Source: Asticcacaulis sp. YBE204
Lineage (GTDB): Bacteria > Pseudomonadota > Alphaproteobacteria > Caulobacterales > Caulobacteraceae
Assembly: GCF_000495855.1 (NCBI RefSeq)
Contig: NZ_AWGF01000011.1
Span: forward strand, 141,495 to 205,494
DNA: 64,000 nucleotides
Direction of reading: 5' to 3'
How positions within the stretch are numbered: the first letter of the stretch is position 1; the number at the start of each line of letters is the position of its first letter. The notes under the pieces are model-generated. The model saw only the letters and a program-made list of their open reading frames with translations, was not told the DNA's origin and ran no database searches. Shown here piece by piece: positions 54,574 through 63,009 of the stretch. Made by a program: the position numbers and the translations under genes.

Positions 54574-55704
54574 ATGCCCGTTTCTTCCGTAAGCGAGGCC
54601 CGGCAACACGCCCGGACCTGGTTGTTTGACCATGCCGCTCCTTTATGGGCCACCAAGGGCGTTCTGGCAGACGGCATGTTTGCCGAGCGCCTGACCCAGA
54701 CGGGTGAGCCCGCTGCCGAGATGAACCGTCGCCTGCGCGTTCAGGCCCGCCAGATCTACAGCTTCTGCACGATCGGCCAAATGGGCTGGGAAGGCCCGTG
54801 GCGCGAGGTCGCCGGCAAAGCGCTGGACCTCTTTCTCGGCAAGGGCTTCCGCGACGACGGACAGTGCGTACACCTGTTTTCTCCGGCGGGCGAGGTCATC
54901 AACACCTCGCTCGATCTATACGACCACGCCTTTGCGCTGTTCGCGCTCGGTCATGCCGGTAAGGCGTTGGGCCGTACCGATGCGCTGGAAAAAGCCGCCG
55001 CCCTGCGCGACATCATGCTGGATAAGTGGCTGCGTCCCGAAGGCGGTTTCTGGGAAGGCGAACTGACCCCCTGCCCGCCCTACCGTCAGAACCCGCACAT
55101 GCACATGTTCGAGGCGGCTCTGGTCAATTTCGAGGTTACCGGCGACCCGAAGTGGAAGGCGCTGCTGGAACAGCTGGGCGACCTGTTCGCCACGAAGTTC
55201 CGCGACGCCGCCAGCGGTGCCGTCACCGAATATTTCGACAAGGACTGGCAGAAGCTGGCCGCCGGTGAAGGCGATATCGTCGAACCCGGCCATTGTCTGG
55301 AATGGGCGTGGCTGTTCGAGGTGGCTCCGGAAGGCGCACGGTCGACCGCTATTGCCGACGGCCTCACCGGCTTTGCCCGCGCGCACGGCATCAATGACAC
55401 GCTGGGCGTCGCCATCAACGAAGTCTTCCTCGACGGCAGCATCCGCGACGGCGGCGCGCGCCTCTGGCCGCAGACCGAGCGCCTCAAGGCGGCGGTTGCC
55501 CGCTATAACCGCCTCAAGACCGAAGACGAGGCCGCCGAGGTGGTCAAGGCCTATAACGGCCTGTGGCTCTATCTCGACTTGCCGGTGAAGGGCGTGTGGT
55601 ACGATCGCCTGAACGCCGACGGCACCTGGGTCGTCGAAGCGGCCCCGGCCAGCTCGTTCTACCACATTGTTTGCGCGCTCAACGAACTGAACGCACTTAG
55701 CTAA
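54574..55704 (+). CDS. AGE-family sugar epimerase/isomerase
   Basis: 376 residues from ATG 54574. The (alpha/alpha)6-barrel family includes N-acylglucosamine 2-epimerases, cellobiose epimerase, mannose/glucose isomerases and mannose-6-phosphate isomerase-like proteins. Seen: MNRRLRVQARQIYSFC (Arg in the sugar pocket), LYDHAFALFALGHAGKALG, WEGELTPCPPYRQNPHMHMFEAALVNFEVTGD (His pair), EYFDKDWQ, VEPGHCLEWAWLFEVA with the catalytic His and Glu, and ARLWPQTERLKA. The substrate is not told by sequence; a hexose or hexose phosphate fits the setting. Confidence 0.88.
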   Translation: MPVSSVSEARQHARTWLFDHAAPLWATKGVLADGMFAERLTQTGEPAAEMNRRLRVQARQIYSFCTIGQMGWEGPWREVAGKALDLFLGKGFRDDGQCVHLFSPAGEVINTSLDLYDHAFALFALGHAGKALGRTDALEKAAALRDIMLDKWLRPEGGFWEGELTPCPPYRQNPHMHMFEAALVNFEVTGDPKWKALLEQLGDLFATKFRDAASGAVTEYFDKDWQKLAAGEGDIVEPGHCLEWAWLFEVAPEGARSTAIADGLTGFARAHGINDTLGVAINEVFLDGSIRDGGARLWPQTERLKAAVARYNRLKTEDEAAEVVKAYNGLWLYLDLPVKGVWYDRLNADGTWVVEAAPASSFYHIVCALNELNALS

Positions 55705-55724
55705 GCCGAACCTGAGGGATATTT

Positions 55725-56345
55725 ATGAAAATACTCGCGCACCGCGGCTGGTGGGAGACACCGGCCGAGAAAAACAGCGAAACCGCGTTTCGTCGCGCGT
55801 TTGAAAGCGGCTTCGGGGTGGAAACCGATGTTCGCGATCAGAACGGTGTTTTGAAAATCGCCCATGACATGCCGGTCGGCGAAGCTGTTATGAACTTCGA
55901 TTATTTCCTCGAACTTCACAAAGCCTATGCGCAGTCAGGCACCATCGCCCTGAATATCAAGGCCGACGGCCTACAGGCCGGGGTCCGCGCCGCTTTCGAC
56001 AAGGCTGGCATATCGGACGTATTCTGTTTCGACATGGCCGTGCCGGATGCACTCGGCTACTTCAAACACAATTTCGTCGCCTATACCCGCCATTCCGAAC
56101 TTGAACCCGTCCCGCCCTATTACGATAAGGCCGAGGGCGTCTGGCTGGATGCTTTTTACGGCGACTGGATTACCCCTGACGTCATTCAGGCGCATCTCGA
56201 TGCCGGCAAGAAGGTGGCATTGGTATCGCCGGAACTCCACGGTCGCGATTACGCAGCGGCATGGGACATGTGGTCTCAATTTAAGGGCGAGACTATTGCC
56301 ATTTGCACCGACGTGCCGCATCTTGCGGCCGAACGGTGGGGGTGA
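55725..56345 (+). CDS. GDPD-like phosphodiesterase-fold protein
   Basis: 206 residues, smaller than common GlpQ (about 330) and GDPD (240-300). Seen: AHRGWWETPAEKNSETAFRRAFESGFGVETDVRDQNGVLKIAHD, which has the His-Arg pair, metal Glu-Asp and the second catalytic His, so the phosphodiesterase site appears intact. IALNIKADGL gives the next strand metal-contact block (NIKAD). Family hydrolyses glycerophosphodiesters; in a polysaccharide cluster it may process a glycerol-phosphate or sugar-phosphodiester. 20 nt after the AGE gene. Confidence 0.85.
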   Translation: MKILAHRGWWETPAEKNSETAFRRAFESGFGVETDVRDQNGVLKIAHDMPVGEAVMNFDYFLELHKAYAQSGTIALNIKADGLQAGVRAAFDKAGISDVFCFDMAVPDALGYFKHNFVAYTRHSELEPVPPYYDKAEGVWLDAFYGDWITPDVIQAHLDAGKKVALVSPELHGRDYAAAWDMWSQFKGETIAICTDVPHLAAERWG

Positions 56346-56384
56346 ACGCAATACTATTTTGCGGAATTTTTTAGGAATTTCATT

Positions 56385-57011
56385 ATGATTAAAGCGGTGC
56401 TGTTCGATATGGACGGGGTCCTTATCGATGCCAAGGAATGGCATTACGAAACTTTGAACAGCGCTCTCGCGCTGCTCGGCCTGAACATCAGCCGCACAGA
56501 GCATCTCGCGGTTTATGACGGCCTGCCGACCAAGGACAAGCTGAAGATGCTGACCAAGGTGCGGGGCCTGTCGCCCAAGCTGCATGACTTTCTGAATGCC
56601 TATAAGCAGAAACTGACCTATCAGGCCGTCATAGAAAAGTGCCGCCCGGTCTTTCACCACGAATACGCTCTGGCTCGCCTGAAGCGCGAGGGCAAGTATC
56701 TGGCGGTATGTTCGAATTCGATCCGTGCTACGGTGCAGTCGATGATGGAACAGGCCGACCTGCTGAAATATCTCGACTTCTTCGTGTCGAACCAGGACGT
56801 CAGCAAGGCCAAGCCGGATCCGGAAATCTACCTGACGGCCATCAATCGCCTGGGTTTCAAGCCGGAAGAGGTGCTGATCCTCGAAGATAACGATCACGGC
56901 ATTCAGGCGGCCCGCGCGTCGGGCGCCCATGTCTTTGTCGTCGGGACGCCGAACGATGTGACCTATGACCGCATTATGAACGAAATCAATAAGATCGAGG
57001 CGGCTGCCTGA
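56385..57011 (+). CDS. HAD-family phosphatase or beta-phosphoglucomutase-like enzyme
   Basis: 208 residues. Seen: motif I FDMDGVLIDAKEWHYETLNSALALLG (nucleophile Asp 8, acid Asp 10), cap helix region LAVYDGLPTKDKLKMLTK, motif II VCSNS, motif III KAKPDPEIYLTAINRLGF and motif IV LILEDNDHGIQAARASGAHV. The arrangement is that of the beta-PGM subgroup, which includes sugar 1-/6-phosphomutases and sugar-phosphate phosphatases. Stop and next start overlap (TGATG), so it is coupled to the nucleotidyltransferase. Confidence 0.88.
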   Translation: MIKAVLFDMDGVLIDAKEWHYETLNSALALLGLNISRTEHLAVYDGLPTKDKLKMLTKVRGLSPKLHDFLNAYKQKLTYQAVIEKCRPVFHHEYALARLKREGKYLAVCSNSIRATVQSMMEQADLLKYLDFFVSNQDVSKAKPDPEIYLTAINRLGFKPEEVLILEDNDHGIQAARASGAHVFVVGTPNDVTYDRIMNEINKIEAAA

Positions 57012-58495
57012 TGAGATATCTGATCCCCATCGCTTCCGAGGACAACCTGTTCCCCAAGGAAGAATACCACTTTCCAAAGCCTCTGATCGAAGTTGGCGGC
57101 ACGCCGATGATCGGCCTTGTGATCGATAGCATCAAGGCCCGCGATCCGTCGGCCAGCTTCATTTTCGTTATCCGCCGTCAGGATGCCGTCGAATATAGCC
57201 TGGACGCCGCGCTTGAACTTCTGGCCGGCGCCGACGCCAAGATCGTGCAACTGACCCACCCGACTATGGGCGCCGTCTGCACGGCTCTGATGGCTGTGGA
57301 TCACATCGCCGATGACGAGCCGCTGGTCATTTGCAATGGCGACCAGATTCTCGATGCCGACCTGAGCGCCATTGCCCATAAGTTCGTCAGTCAGGGCTAT
57401 GACGGCGGCGTGGTGACCTTCAATTCGGTCCACCCGCGCTGGTCCTATGTCCGGGAAAACGAAGCCGGAGACGTCATCGAAACCGCCGAAAAGCGCGTCC
57501 TGAGCCGTAAAGCTATCGCCGGTTATTACTATTTCAAGTCCGGTCAGCAATTTATCGAAGCAACCAAGCAATACCTGCTGAAATCCGATCCCATCGGCGG
57601 CAAGTACTATCTGTCGCCGGTGTTGAACGAAATCGTCCTTAGCGGCGGTCGCGTAGGCCAGTTCGAAATCCCGACCGACGACTACATCACCTTCTATTCG
57701 CCGCAGCGGATCGAATTCTATCAGAACGAAGTCAAGAGCAAGCATATGACCACTTCCGCACCGACCAAGGGCACTCAGGTCGTCATCCCGATGGCGGGTC
57801 TCGGCAGCCGCTTCTCGAAGGCTGGTTACGACAAGCCCAAGCCCTTCATCGACGTCAAGGGCAAGACCATGATCGAACGCGTCATGGACAATCTGCGCGT
57901 CACCAACGGTAACTTCGTGCTGATCGCGCGTCAGGAACACCTCGACGCCGAACCGCAGGTGACCAAGGATCTCGAAGCCCGCGGCGACCTGATCTTCTCG
58001 CCGATCAACTTCGTGACCGAAGGCGCGGCCTGCACCGTTTTGACCTCGCGCCCGCACCTCGACCCGGATGCCCCGCTGTTGATCGCCAACTGCGACCAGA
58101 TCGTGGATTTCGATTGCGAAGACTATATCCGCGACGCTCAGGCTCGCGATCTGGACGGTTCGATCCTCTGCTTCATCGACAAGGACCGCGACCCCAAGTG
58201 GTCATTCGCCCGTCTCAACGGTGAGAACCTCGTCGAAGAGGTGAAGGAAAAGGTGGCCATCTCCGATATCGCCACAGTCGGTCTTTATTACTTCAAGCGT
58301 GCCGGCGACTTCATCAATGCCGCCACCGACATGATCGCGCACAACGACCGCTCGAACAACGAGTTCTATGTCTGCCCGGTCTATAACTACATGATCAAGA
58401 CCGGTGCCCGCGTCGGCGTCTACTATGTCGAGCCCGAAGCCATGCACGGCATCGGCACACCGCCGGATCTCGACGCCTATCTCGAACTGATCTGA
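57011..58495 (+). CDS. Tandem two-domain nucleotidyltransferase; first domain lacks the usual loop
   Basis: 494 residues, two sugar nucleotidyltransferase domains joined at about residue 250. N-terminal copy reads LIPIASEDNLFPKEEYHFPKPLIEVGGTPMI: the G-x-G-x-R loop is absent, though PKPLIEV remains and GGKYYLSPV and CNGDQI follow. C-terminal copy has an intact loop VVIPMAGLGSRFSKAGYDKPKPFIDVKGKTMIERVM, TEGAACTVL and NCDQIVDFD. Sequence fits a pseudoenzyme-enzyme fusion, comparable in idea to GMPPA with GMPPB. The product sugar is not known; likely an NDP-sugar donor for surface glycan. Confidence 0.85.
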   Translation: MRYLIPIASEDNLFPKEEYHFPKPLIEVGGTPMIGLVIDSIKARDPSASFIFVIRRQDAVEYSLDAALELLAGADAKIVQLTHPTMGAVCTALMAVDHIADDEPLVICNGDQILDADLSAIAHKFVSQGYDGGVVTFNSVHPRWSYVRENEAGDVIETAEKRVLSRKAIAGYYYFKSGQQFIEATKQYLLKSDPIGGKYYLSPVLNEIVLSGGRVGQFEIPTDDYITFYSPQRIEFYQNEVKSKHMTTSAPTKGTQVVIPMAGLGSRFSKAGYDKPKPFIDVKGKTMIERVMDNLRVTNGNFVLIARQEHLDAEPQVTKDLEARGDLIFSPINFVTEGAACTVLTSRPHLDPDAPLLIANCDQIVDFDCEDYIRDAQARDLDGSILCFIDKDRDPKWSFARLNGENLVEEVKEKVAISDIATVGLYYFKRAGDFINAATDMIAHNDRSNNEFYVCPVYNYMIKTGARVGVYYVEPEAMHGIGTPPDLDAYLELI

Positions 58496-58500
58496 TCGGC

Positions 58501-59202
58501 ATGAAGTGCATCGTTCCGCTCGCCGGCCCCGATCTCTATACCGAGGCATACGGCCTGAGGCCCCTTATGGACCTCAACGGCACGCCTTTGATCGAGGCCG
58601 CGCTCAAGGCACGTGCCTGGGAAAAAACGCTTCGGCCTGAAGACTACATCTTCGTAGTTCGTCAGGTCGAAGCGCTCCCCCAATTGACCGCCTATCTCGA
58701 CGCGACATGGCCCGGCTGCCGCGTTGTGACCCTGTCGAACCTGACCGGCGGTGCGCTGTTTTCTGTGCTGGCGGCAATGGCTCTGGTGGCGTCGGACGAA
58801 CCCCTGATCGTCGATCTCGGCGACATCCTGTTCAGCGAAGGCCCTCAGGATCCACAGGCCCTGTTCACCGATGGGGTCGGTGCTGTCGTACCGGTCTTCA
58901 CTTCGGACGAAAGCTGCTACAGCTATCTGACCATCGAGGACGGCAGGGTCACGGGCGCCCGCGAAAAGGTCGTCATTTCAAATAACGCCTCGGCCGGCGT
59001 CTATATGTTCCGCGACGTGCAGACCTTCCTGCGCGCCGCGGCTCACAGTATCGACCACCGAGAGACCTTGAACTTCAAAGGCATTCTGTTTATCTGCCCT
59101 ATGGTCAACGGCGTTCTGGACAATGGCCTTATTGTCGCCGCACCACATATTGAAAATTACCAGCCTGTAGGCAAGATTTTTCACGGAAGTCCGACTAAAT
59201 GA
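58501..59202 (+). CDS. Third nucleotidyltransferase-fold protein, degraded loop
   Basis: 233 residues, separate from the tandem gene by 5 nt. Starts CIVPLAGPDLYTEAYGLRPLMDLNGTPLIEAALKARAW: position and length match the nucleotidyltransferase start, but G-x-G-x-R and PKP are both lost. Later blocks LTGGALFSVLAAMALVASDEPLIVDLGDILF and VVPVFTSDESCYSYLTIEDGRVTGAREKVVISNNASAGVYMF keep the fold. Probably non-catalytic in the usual way. ATG overlaps the next gene (ATGA). Confidence 0.75.
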   Translation: MKCIVPLAGPDLYTEAYGLRPLMDLNGTPLIEAALKARAWEKTLRPEDYIFVVRQVEALPQLTAYLDATWPGCRVVTLSNLTGGALFSVLAAMALVASDEPLIVDLGDILFSEGPQDPQALFTDGVGAVVPVFTSDESCYSYLTIEDGRVTGAREKVVISNNASAGVYMFRDVQTFLRAAAHSIDHRETLNFKGILFICPMVNGVLDNGLIVAAPHIENYQPVGKIFHGSPTK

Positions 59203-60353
59203 ACTGGATATTGCTGGCAGGTCTCGTGCGTGACCCTGCCAATGCCCTCGAACAGGCGAAACAGATTCGCCGTCTGATGGACAAGGGGCTCGTTCAAGGC
59301 TCGGTGTTCAGCACCTGGCACGGTGAATTTGAACGCTATCCTGAAGTCCGCGAGGCGTTTCTGGCGATTGGTACGGTTCTGGTCGAGTGCCCCCAACCGA
59401 CCCTGCGCTTCCCAGGCCACATTCTGCACCAGTCGCTGTCTTTGCAGTGGGGCCTTGAACATATACCCGCTAATGTACGCGTTCTTCGAATCCGTCCAGA
59501 CATCGTACCGATGAATGAATTGATCGATTATGTACTCGGCGGTGACTGGCTGACCCGTGATTACGGCTTGGGACTTGAACCGACGGCATACAGTCATCGC
59601 GTCTGGGCGCACTCTGGCCTCGTTGGCTGGCCGTTCTATCTCAATGATATACTCTTCTATGGCTATAAGGCAGACATTGCCCGTCTATCCAACGTCGATC
59701 TGAAACACGAATATCTTTATAGCGAGTTGGCACCGGAGCAGTTTTATCATCTGGGGCCAATCGCTGCGGTCAACCCCGTGCTCGATCTCTATGCCCGTGT
59801 TCAGCGCAACAAGCATTCGGCCTCTGAAAACCGCCGCCTGACCCAGTTACTGTGGGATAGCGACTTCTGGTATGATGTTCTTTATGCTCAAGCAAAGGAA
59901 CTATTGAGCAACTATGTCGTGGGCTTTATGGACCCATCGATCATCTATTCGGAACCGCAACAGGCGCCTTTACGCGATCTCAGTCTGCGCGAAGTTCTAT
60001 CGCCAGATAGCACTATCCCGTTCATGCACACCAATCCTGTAATCGGCAGCCCGGATTTTCATAGCCTTAACTGGGCCTATGCGGTGGTCAACGACAGCTT
60101 TAGAAGTGATGAGACGTCAACGCGTCTGAATGCCGCCAAAGATCGGTCCTTGGGTCAAGTCACGGACAATGCCTATGCCTATGCCGAGGAAATACGCCAG
60201 GCATTTCCGCATTATCAGGGGCCCGTCCGTCCGGCCTCCGAAGGTCTCTATTATCGTCCGCACAAACATTTGAACATTCAAGCCCAAGCATCCGACGAAT
60301 ATGCCAAAAAACTGGAAGAAGAAATAAATCATCTTAGGCGTCAAATTGGCTAA
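59199..60353 (+). CDS. WavE-like polysaccharide biosynthesis protein
   Basis: 384 residues, start ATG 59199 overlapping the stop before it. N-terminal part resembles WavE-type LPS synthesis proteins: MNWILLAGLVRDPANALEQAKQIRRLMDKGLVQGSVFSTWHGEFERYPEVREAFLAIG and VRVLRIRPDIVPMNELIDYVL (the acidic RxRxDxV block). A middle part (WPFYLNDILFYGYKADIARLS) fits the same family. Ends in a charged helix EEYAKKLEEEINHLRRQIG like a short coiled coil. Likely a glycosyltransferase; donor and acceptor unknown. Confidence 0.6.
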   Translation: MNWILLAGLVRDPANALEQAKQIRRLMDKGLVQGSVFSTWHGEFERYPEVREAFLAIGTVLVECPQPTLRFPGHILHQSLSLQWGLEHIPANVRVLRIRPDIVPMNELIDYVLGGDWLTRDYGLGLEPTAYSHRVWAHSGLVGWPFYLNDILFYGYKADIARLSNVDLKHEYLYSELAPEQFYHLGPIAAVNPVLDLYARVQRNKHSASENRRLTQLLWDSDFWYDVLYAQAKELLSNYVVGFMDPSIIYSEPQQAPLRDLSLREVLSPDSTIPFMHTNPVIGSPDFHSLNWAYAVVNDSFRSDETSTRLNAAKDRSLGQVTDNAYAYAEEIRQAFPHYQGPVRPASEGLYYRPHKHLNIQAQASDEYAKKLEEEINHLRRQIG

Positions 60354-60504
60354 TTACCTGTAGTACATTCGTGAAAACTGCTTACATTTATATAATTATT
60401 TGTTTTGTTGATGCCAAATGCAACCACCTCCCCAATTTATCCCGGTTACGGCATCAGCACGCCGAAGGCTTCATAGATGGATGAATGCCGGTAAGGGGCC
60501 CTAT

Positions 60505-62928
60505 ATGTTCGAAACGACTGAAATTGCCGCCCGCGAATTTGATCGCCTCATGCAAGACGGCGATCACGATGCGGCTATCGTTCATATTGACCAAGCCCTT
60601 AAGCTTTACCCAAACGACGAATGGCTCTTTTTTCGCAGATGTAAGCATCAGGAAATCGCCGGCTCCACACAGGATGCCGAAGCGACTTGGCGGCAATATG
60701 TTGAGAAATTTCCGGACAGTGTTTCCGGCTATCGTGAACTGGGGCGCTGGCTGGCGGATCAACAGCGTTTCGATGAGGCCGAAAGTCTTCTCGAACGCAC
60801 CACGGCACGCTTTCCTGACGATGCTTGGGCCGGCACGGCCTATGCCAGGGTAGCGGAAATAACCGAAAAATGGGCCATTGCTGAGGCTCGGTTCCAGGCA
60901 CTGGCAGCCCGGTTTCCCGAACACCATTTTGCTCATGAGGGCTGGCTCAGATCCCTCCTTGGGCAAAAGAAAACCAACGACGCCGAAAACCTGGCTCAGG
61001 CCTGTCGAACCGAATTTCCTGCTGTTCGTTTTTTTTCGCAGATTTGGGCTGATATACCCATGCTGCGATTTAATCGCTACGCGTCGGCTCAAAGATGGGA
61101 ACAGCTATGGGAAAGCGCGCCTGAATGGGTGGATGCTGCCGACATAGGCTCGCAGAGATACATTGAAACCCTTTGCTATTATGATGCCCAGAAACTTTGT
61201 GAAGCCGCGCTTCAAAAAGCCCCCGATAATGGCCCTCTTCTGACACGTCTTATTGACACCAAGCTGTTAAACCGCGACTTTTCGGGTCTCGAAGTGCTAC
61301 TGAAGTCGTGGCCTGATAACGACGAACAAAAGATTTCAGCGCTCTTTTCCGCACTCGATATCGCACGCAGTTACGAGGAACTTACCCGCCTTTACACGCA
61401 GCATTTGCAGCCGCTTGAAATTCCTGAAGCCGCGTTGTCAGGTGCCGCCGAAAACCGGTTGCGGCATCAAGGCCCTATTGAAGCCAGCCTTATAGACACC
61501 CTGACCAGTTTCGACATGGCTGAACCGCTATGGCAGGCGTTACTGCGTTTGCGGAGCGATACCGGACTCGATCTTCCTCAAGGACGGGTTGTGCTGCCGC
61601 CGAAGACGGAATCGGCGTCGGCGTCGGCTTTCGAACGCCGTGTCGGTAAGGTTTTTCGCCAGTTTAATGCCTGGGTAGGCGACCGTACGCTACGGCAATA
61701 TCAGGCCGATCTGTTTACTTCTGGCGGTATAAGCCGATTTGGCACCTTCCTCCATGACTACGCCCTGAAAGGGTCAATGGCTTTCGGCCATTCTTCGACC
61801 GCCTATGCTTTCTGCAAAAGCGATGACATTGTATGGGCCATGACGTCCGGCCACGGGTCTGGCAACAGCATCGATGCCCTCTATTTCACCGCAACCCGGC
61901 TGCTGGTTGTCACGAACGAGGCTTATCTGGGCTTCTTCGAGTCCAATCTGAGCTTCTTCGATCAGGTCTCGATCACGGACATTCAAGGTTCGACGGCTGA
62001 TGCTCCCATACTATTGATCGGGCATAATAATTACGCGCACTTTATGTGGAACGAACTGCCGGGCCTACTGCTTTTAAAGACCTTAAATCCGATCCCGACA
62101 CTAAAACAGGCGTTGCTCTACGAACCCTATGGCCCTCAGGAATGGTTATTTGGCACCGCCCTGAAGGAGCGCCCGGCCCACACGACGTTTTCGCCTGAGC
62201 TATATTTCTATGCCAGCGCCATTGTCGTCTCCGCCGAAGCGAAAGCCGAAATCATCCGTCTGTCGGAACTCAATAGCTCATCACTTGAACCGGTGCCTCA
62301 GGCAAGCCTGCGCCTGTGGATCAGCCTTAGGCTGATGTACAGACATGCGGTCAACCAACTCGACTACCTGCTGGCGCTGGCGCAGGAAGTGAACGATCGG
62401 GGCATCGACTGCGATCTGATGCTCGACGGCTTATCCCTCCCCTGGGATATCGACATCGGCGATCGCTATCCCGGTACCGATAAGTTGCGGCAAAATGGCG
62501 ACGACGTTTCGCGACTGGCGCTGTCGCTGATCGAGAAACTGAATGCCCGCAATCTCAGCCACATCAAGGTCTATGACTACACGGCCAGCGATCTGTGTAC
62601 GGCGACGGTTGCCGCGGGTTATGCAAACGCCTATATTTGCAATCAGGGTACCCAGCAGCATAAGATCGGCTGGATACACGACCGCCCCGGCCTTATCCAC
62701 ACGAACAAGATGTTCAGCATGACAGCCCCAAGCGGTGAATGGGTTCAGACTCAGTGCGATGGCCGAAGTGAAGCCGTCGTCATGCCGGAATATCTGATTG
62801 CGGACTGCGACTCCGGTAATGAGCGGCAGGATCTGCCAGCCTTCCGTGATTACGCTTTTGCAGATCCGGTAGAAGCAGCAAAATGGAGCGTCGATATGTT
62901 AATTCACTTGTCCAACCTTGCAACTTAG
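60505..62928 (+). CDS. TPR protein with glycosyltransferase-like C-terminal domain
   Basis: 807 residues from ATG 60505 behind AAGGGGCCCTAT; an ATG at 60418 gives 29 more residues of no clear nature. Residues 1-300 hold TPR-like helix pairs (RLMQDGDHDAAIVHIDQALKLYPNDEWLFFRRCKHQEIAGSTQDAEATWRQY). From about 430 a mixed fold: LIGHNNYAHFMWNELPGLLLLKTL, ILYEPYGPQEW, and NQGTQQHKIGWIHDRPGLIHTNKMF, resembling GT61/DUF563-type glycosyltransferase signatures (HNxxHFxxE). The TPR part could bind a polymer-assembly partner. Function is tentative. Confidence 0.6.
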   Translation: MFETTEIAAREFDRLMQDGDHDAAIVHIDQALKLYPNDEWLFFRRCKHQEIAGSTQDAEATWRQYVEKFPDSVSGYRELGRWLADQQRFDEAESLLERTTARFPDDAWAGTAYARVAEITEKWAIAEARFQALAARFPEHHFAHEGWLRSLLGQKKTNDAENLAQACRTEFPAVRFFSQIWADIPMLRFNRYASAQRWEQLWESAPEWVDAADIGSQRYIETLCYYDAQKLCEAALQKAPDNGPLLTRLIDTKLLNRDFSGLEVLLKSWPDNDEQKISALFSALDIARSYEELTRLYTQHLQPLEIPEAALSGAAENRLRHQGPIEASLIDTLTSFDMAEPLWQALLRLRSDTGLDLPQGRVVLPPKTESASASAFERRVGKVFRQFNAWVGDRTLRQYQADLFTSGGISRFGTFLHDYALKGSMAFGHSSTAYAFCKSDDIVWAMTSGHGSGNSIDALYFTATRLLVVTNEAYLGFFESNLSFFDQVSITDIQGSTADAPILLIGHNNYAHFMWNELPGLLLLKTLNPIPTLKQALLYEPYGPQEWLFGTALKERPAHTTFSPELYFYASAIVVSAEAKAEIIRLSELNSSSLEPVPQASLRLWISLRLMYRHAVNQLDYLLALAQEVNDRGIDCDLMLDGLSLPWDIDIGDRYPGTDKLRQNGDDVSRLALSLIEKLNARNLSHIKVYDYTASDLCTATVAAGYANAYICNQGTQQHKIGWIHDRPGLIHTNKMFSMTAPSGEWVQTQCDGRSEAVVMPEYLIADCDSGNERQDLPAFRDYAFADPVEAAKWSVDMLIHLSNLAT

Positions 62929-63009
62929 TTACTTTAGCAGAAATTTTCTCCTACAATTACTAACTAAATATCTGATATTAATTAAACACAGCATTGCAAG
63001 GTTTCTGAA

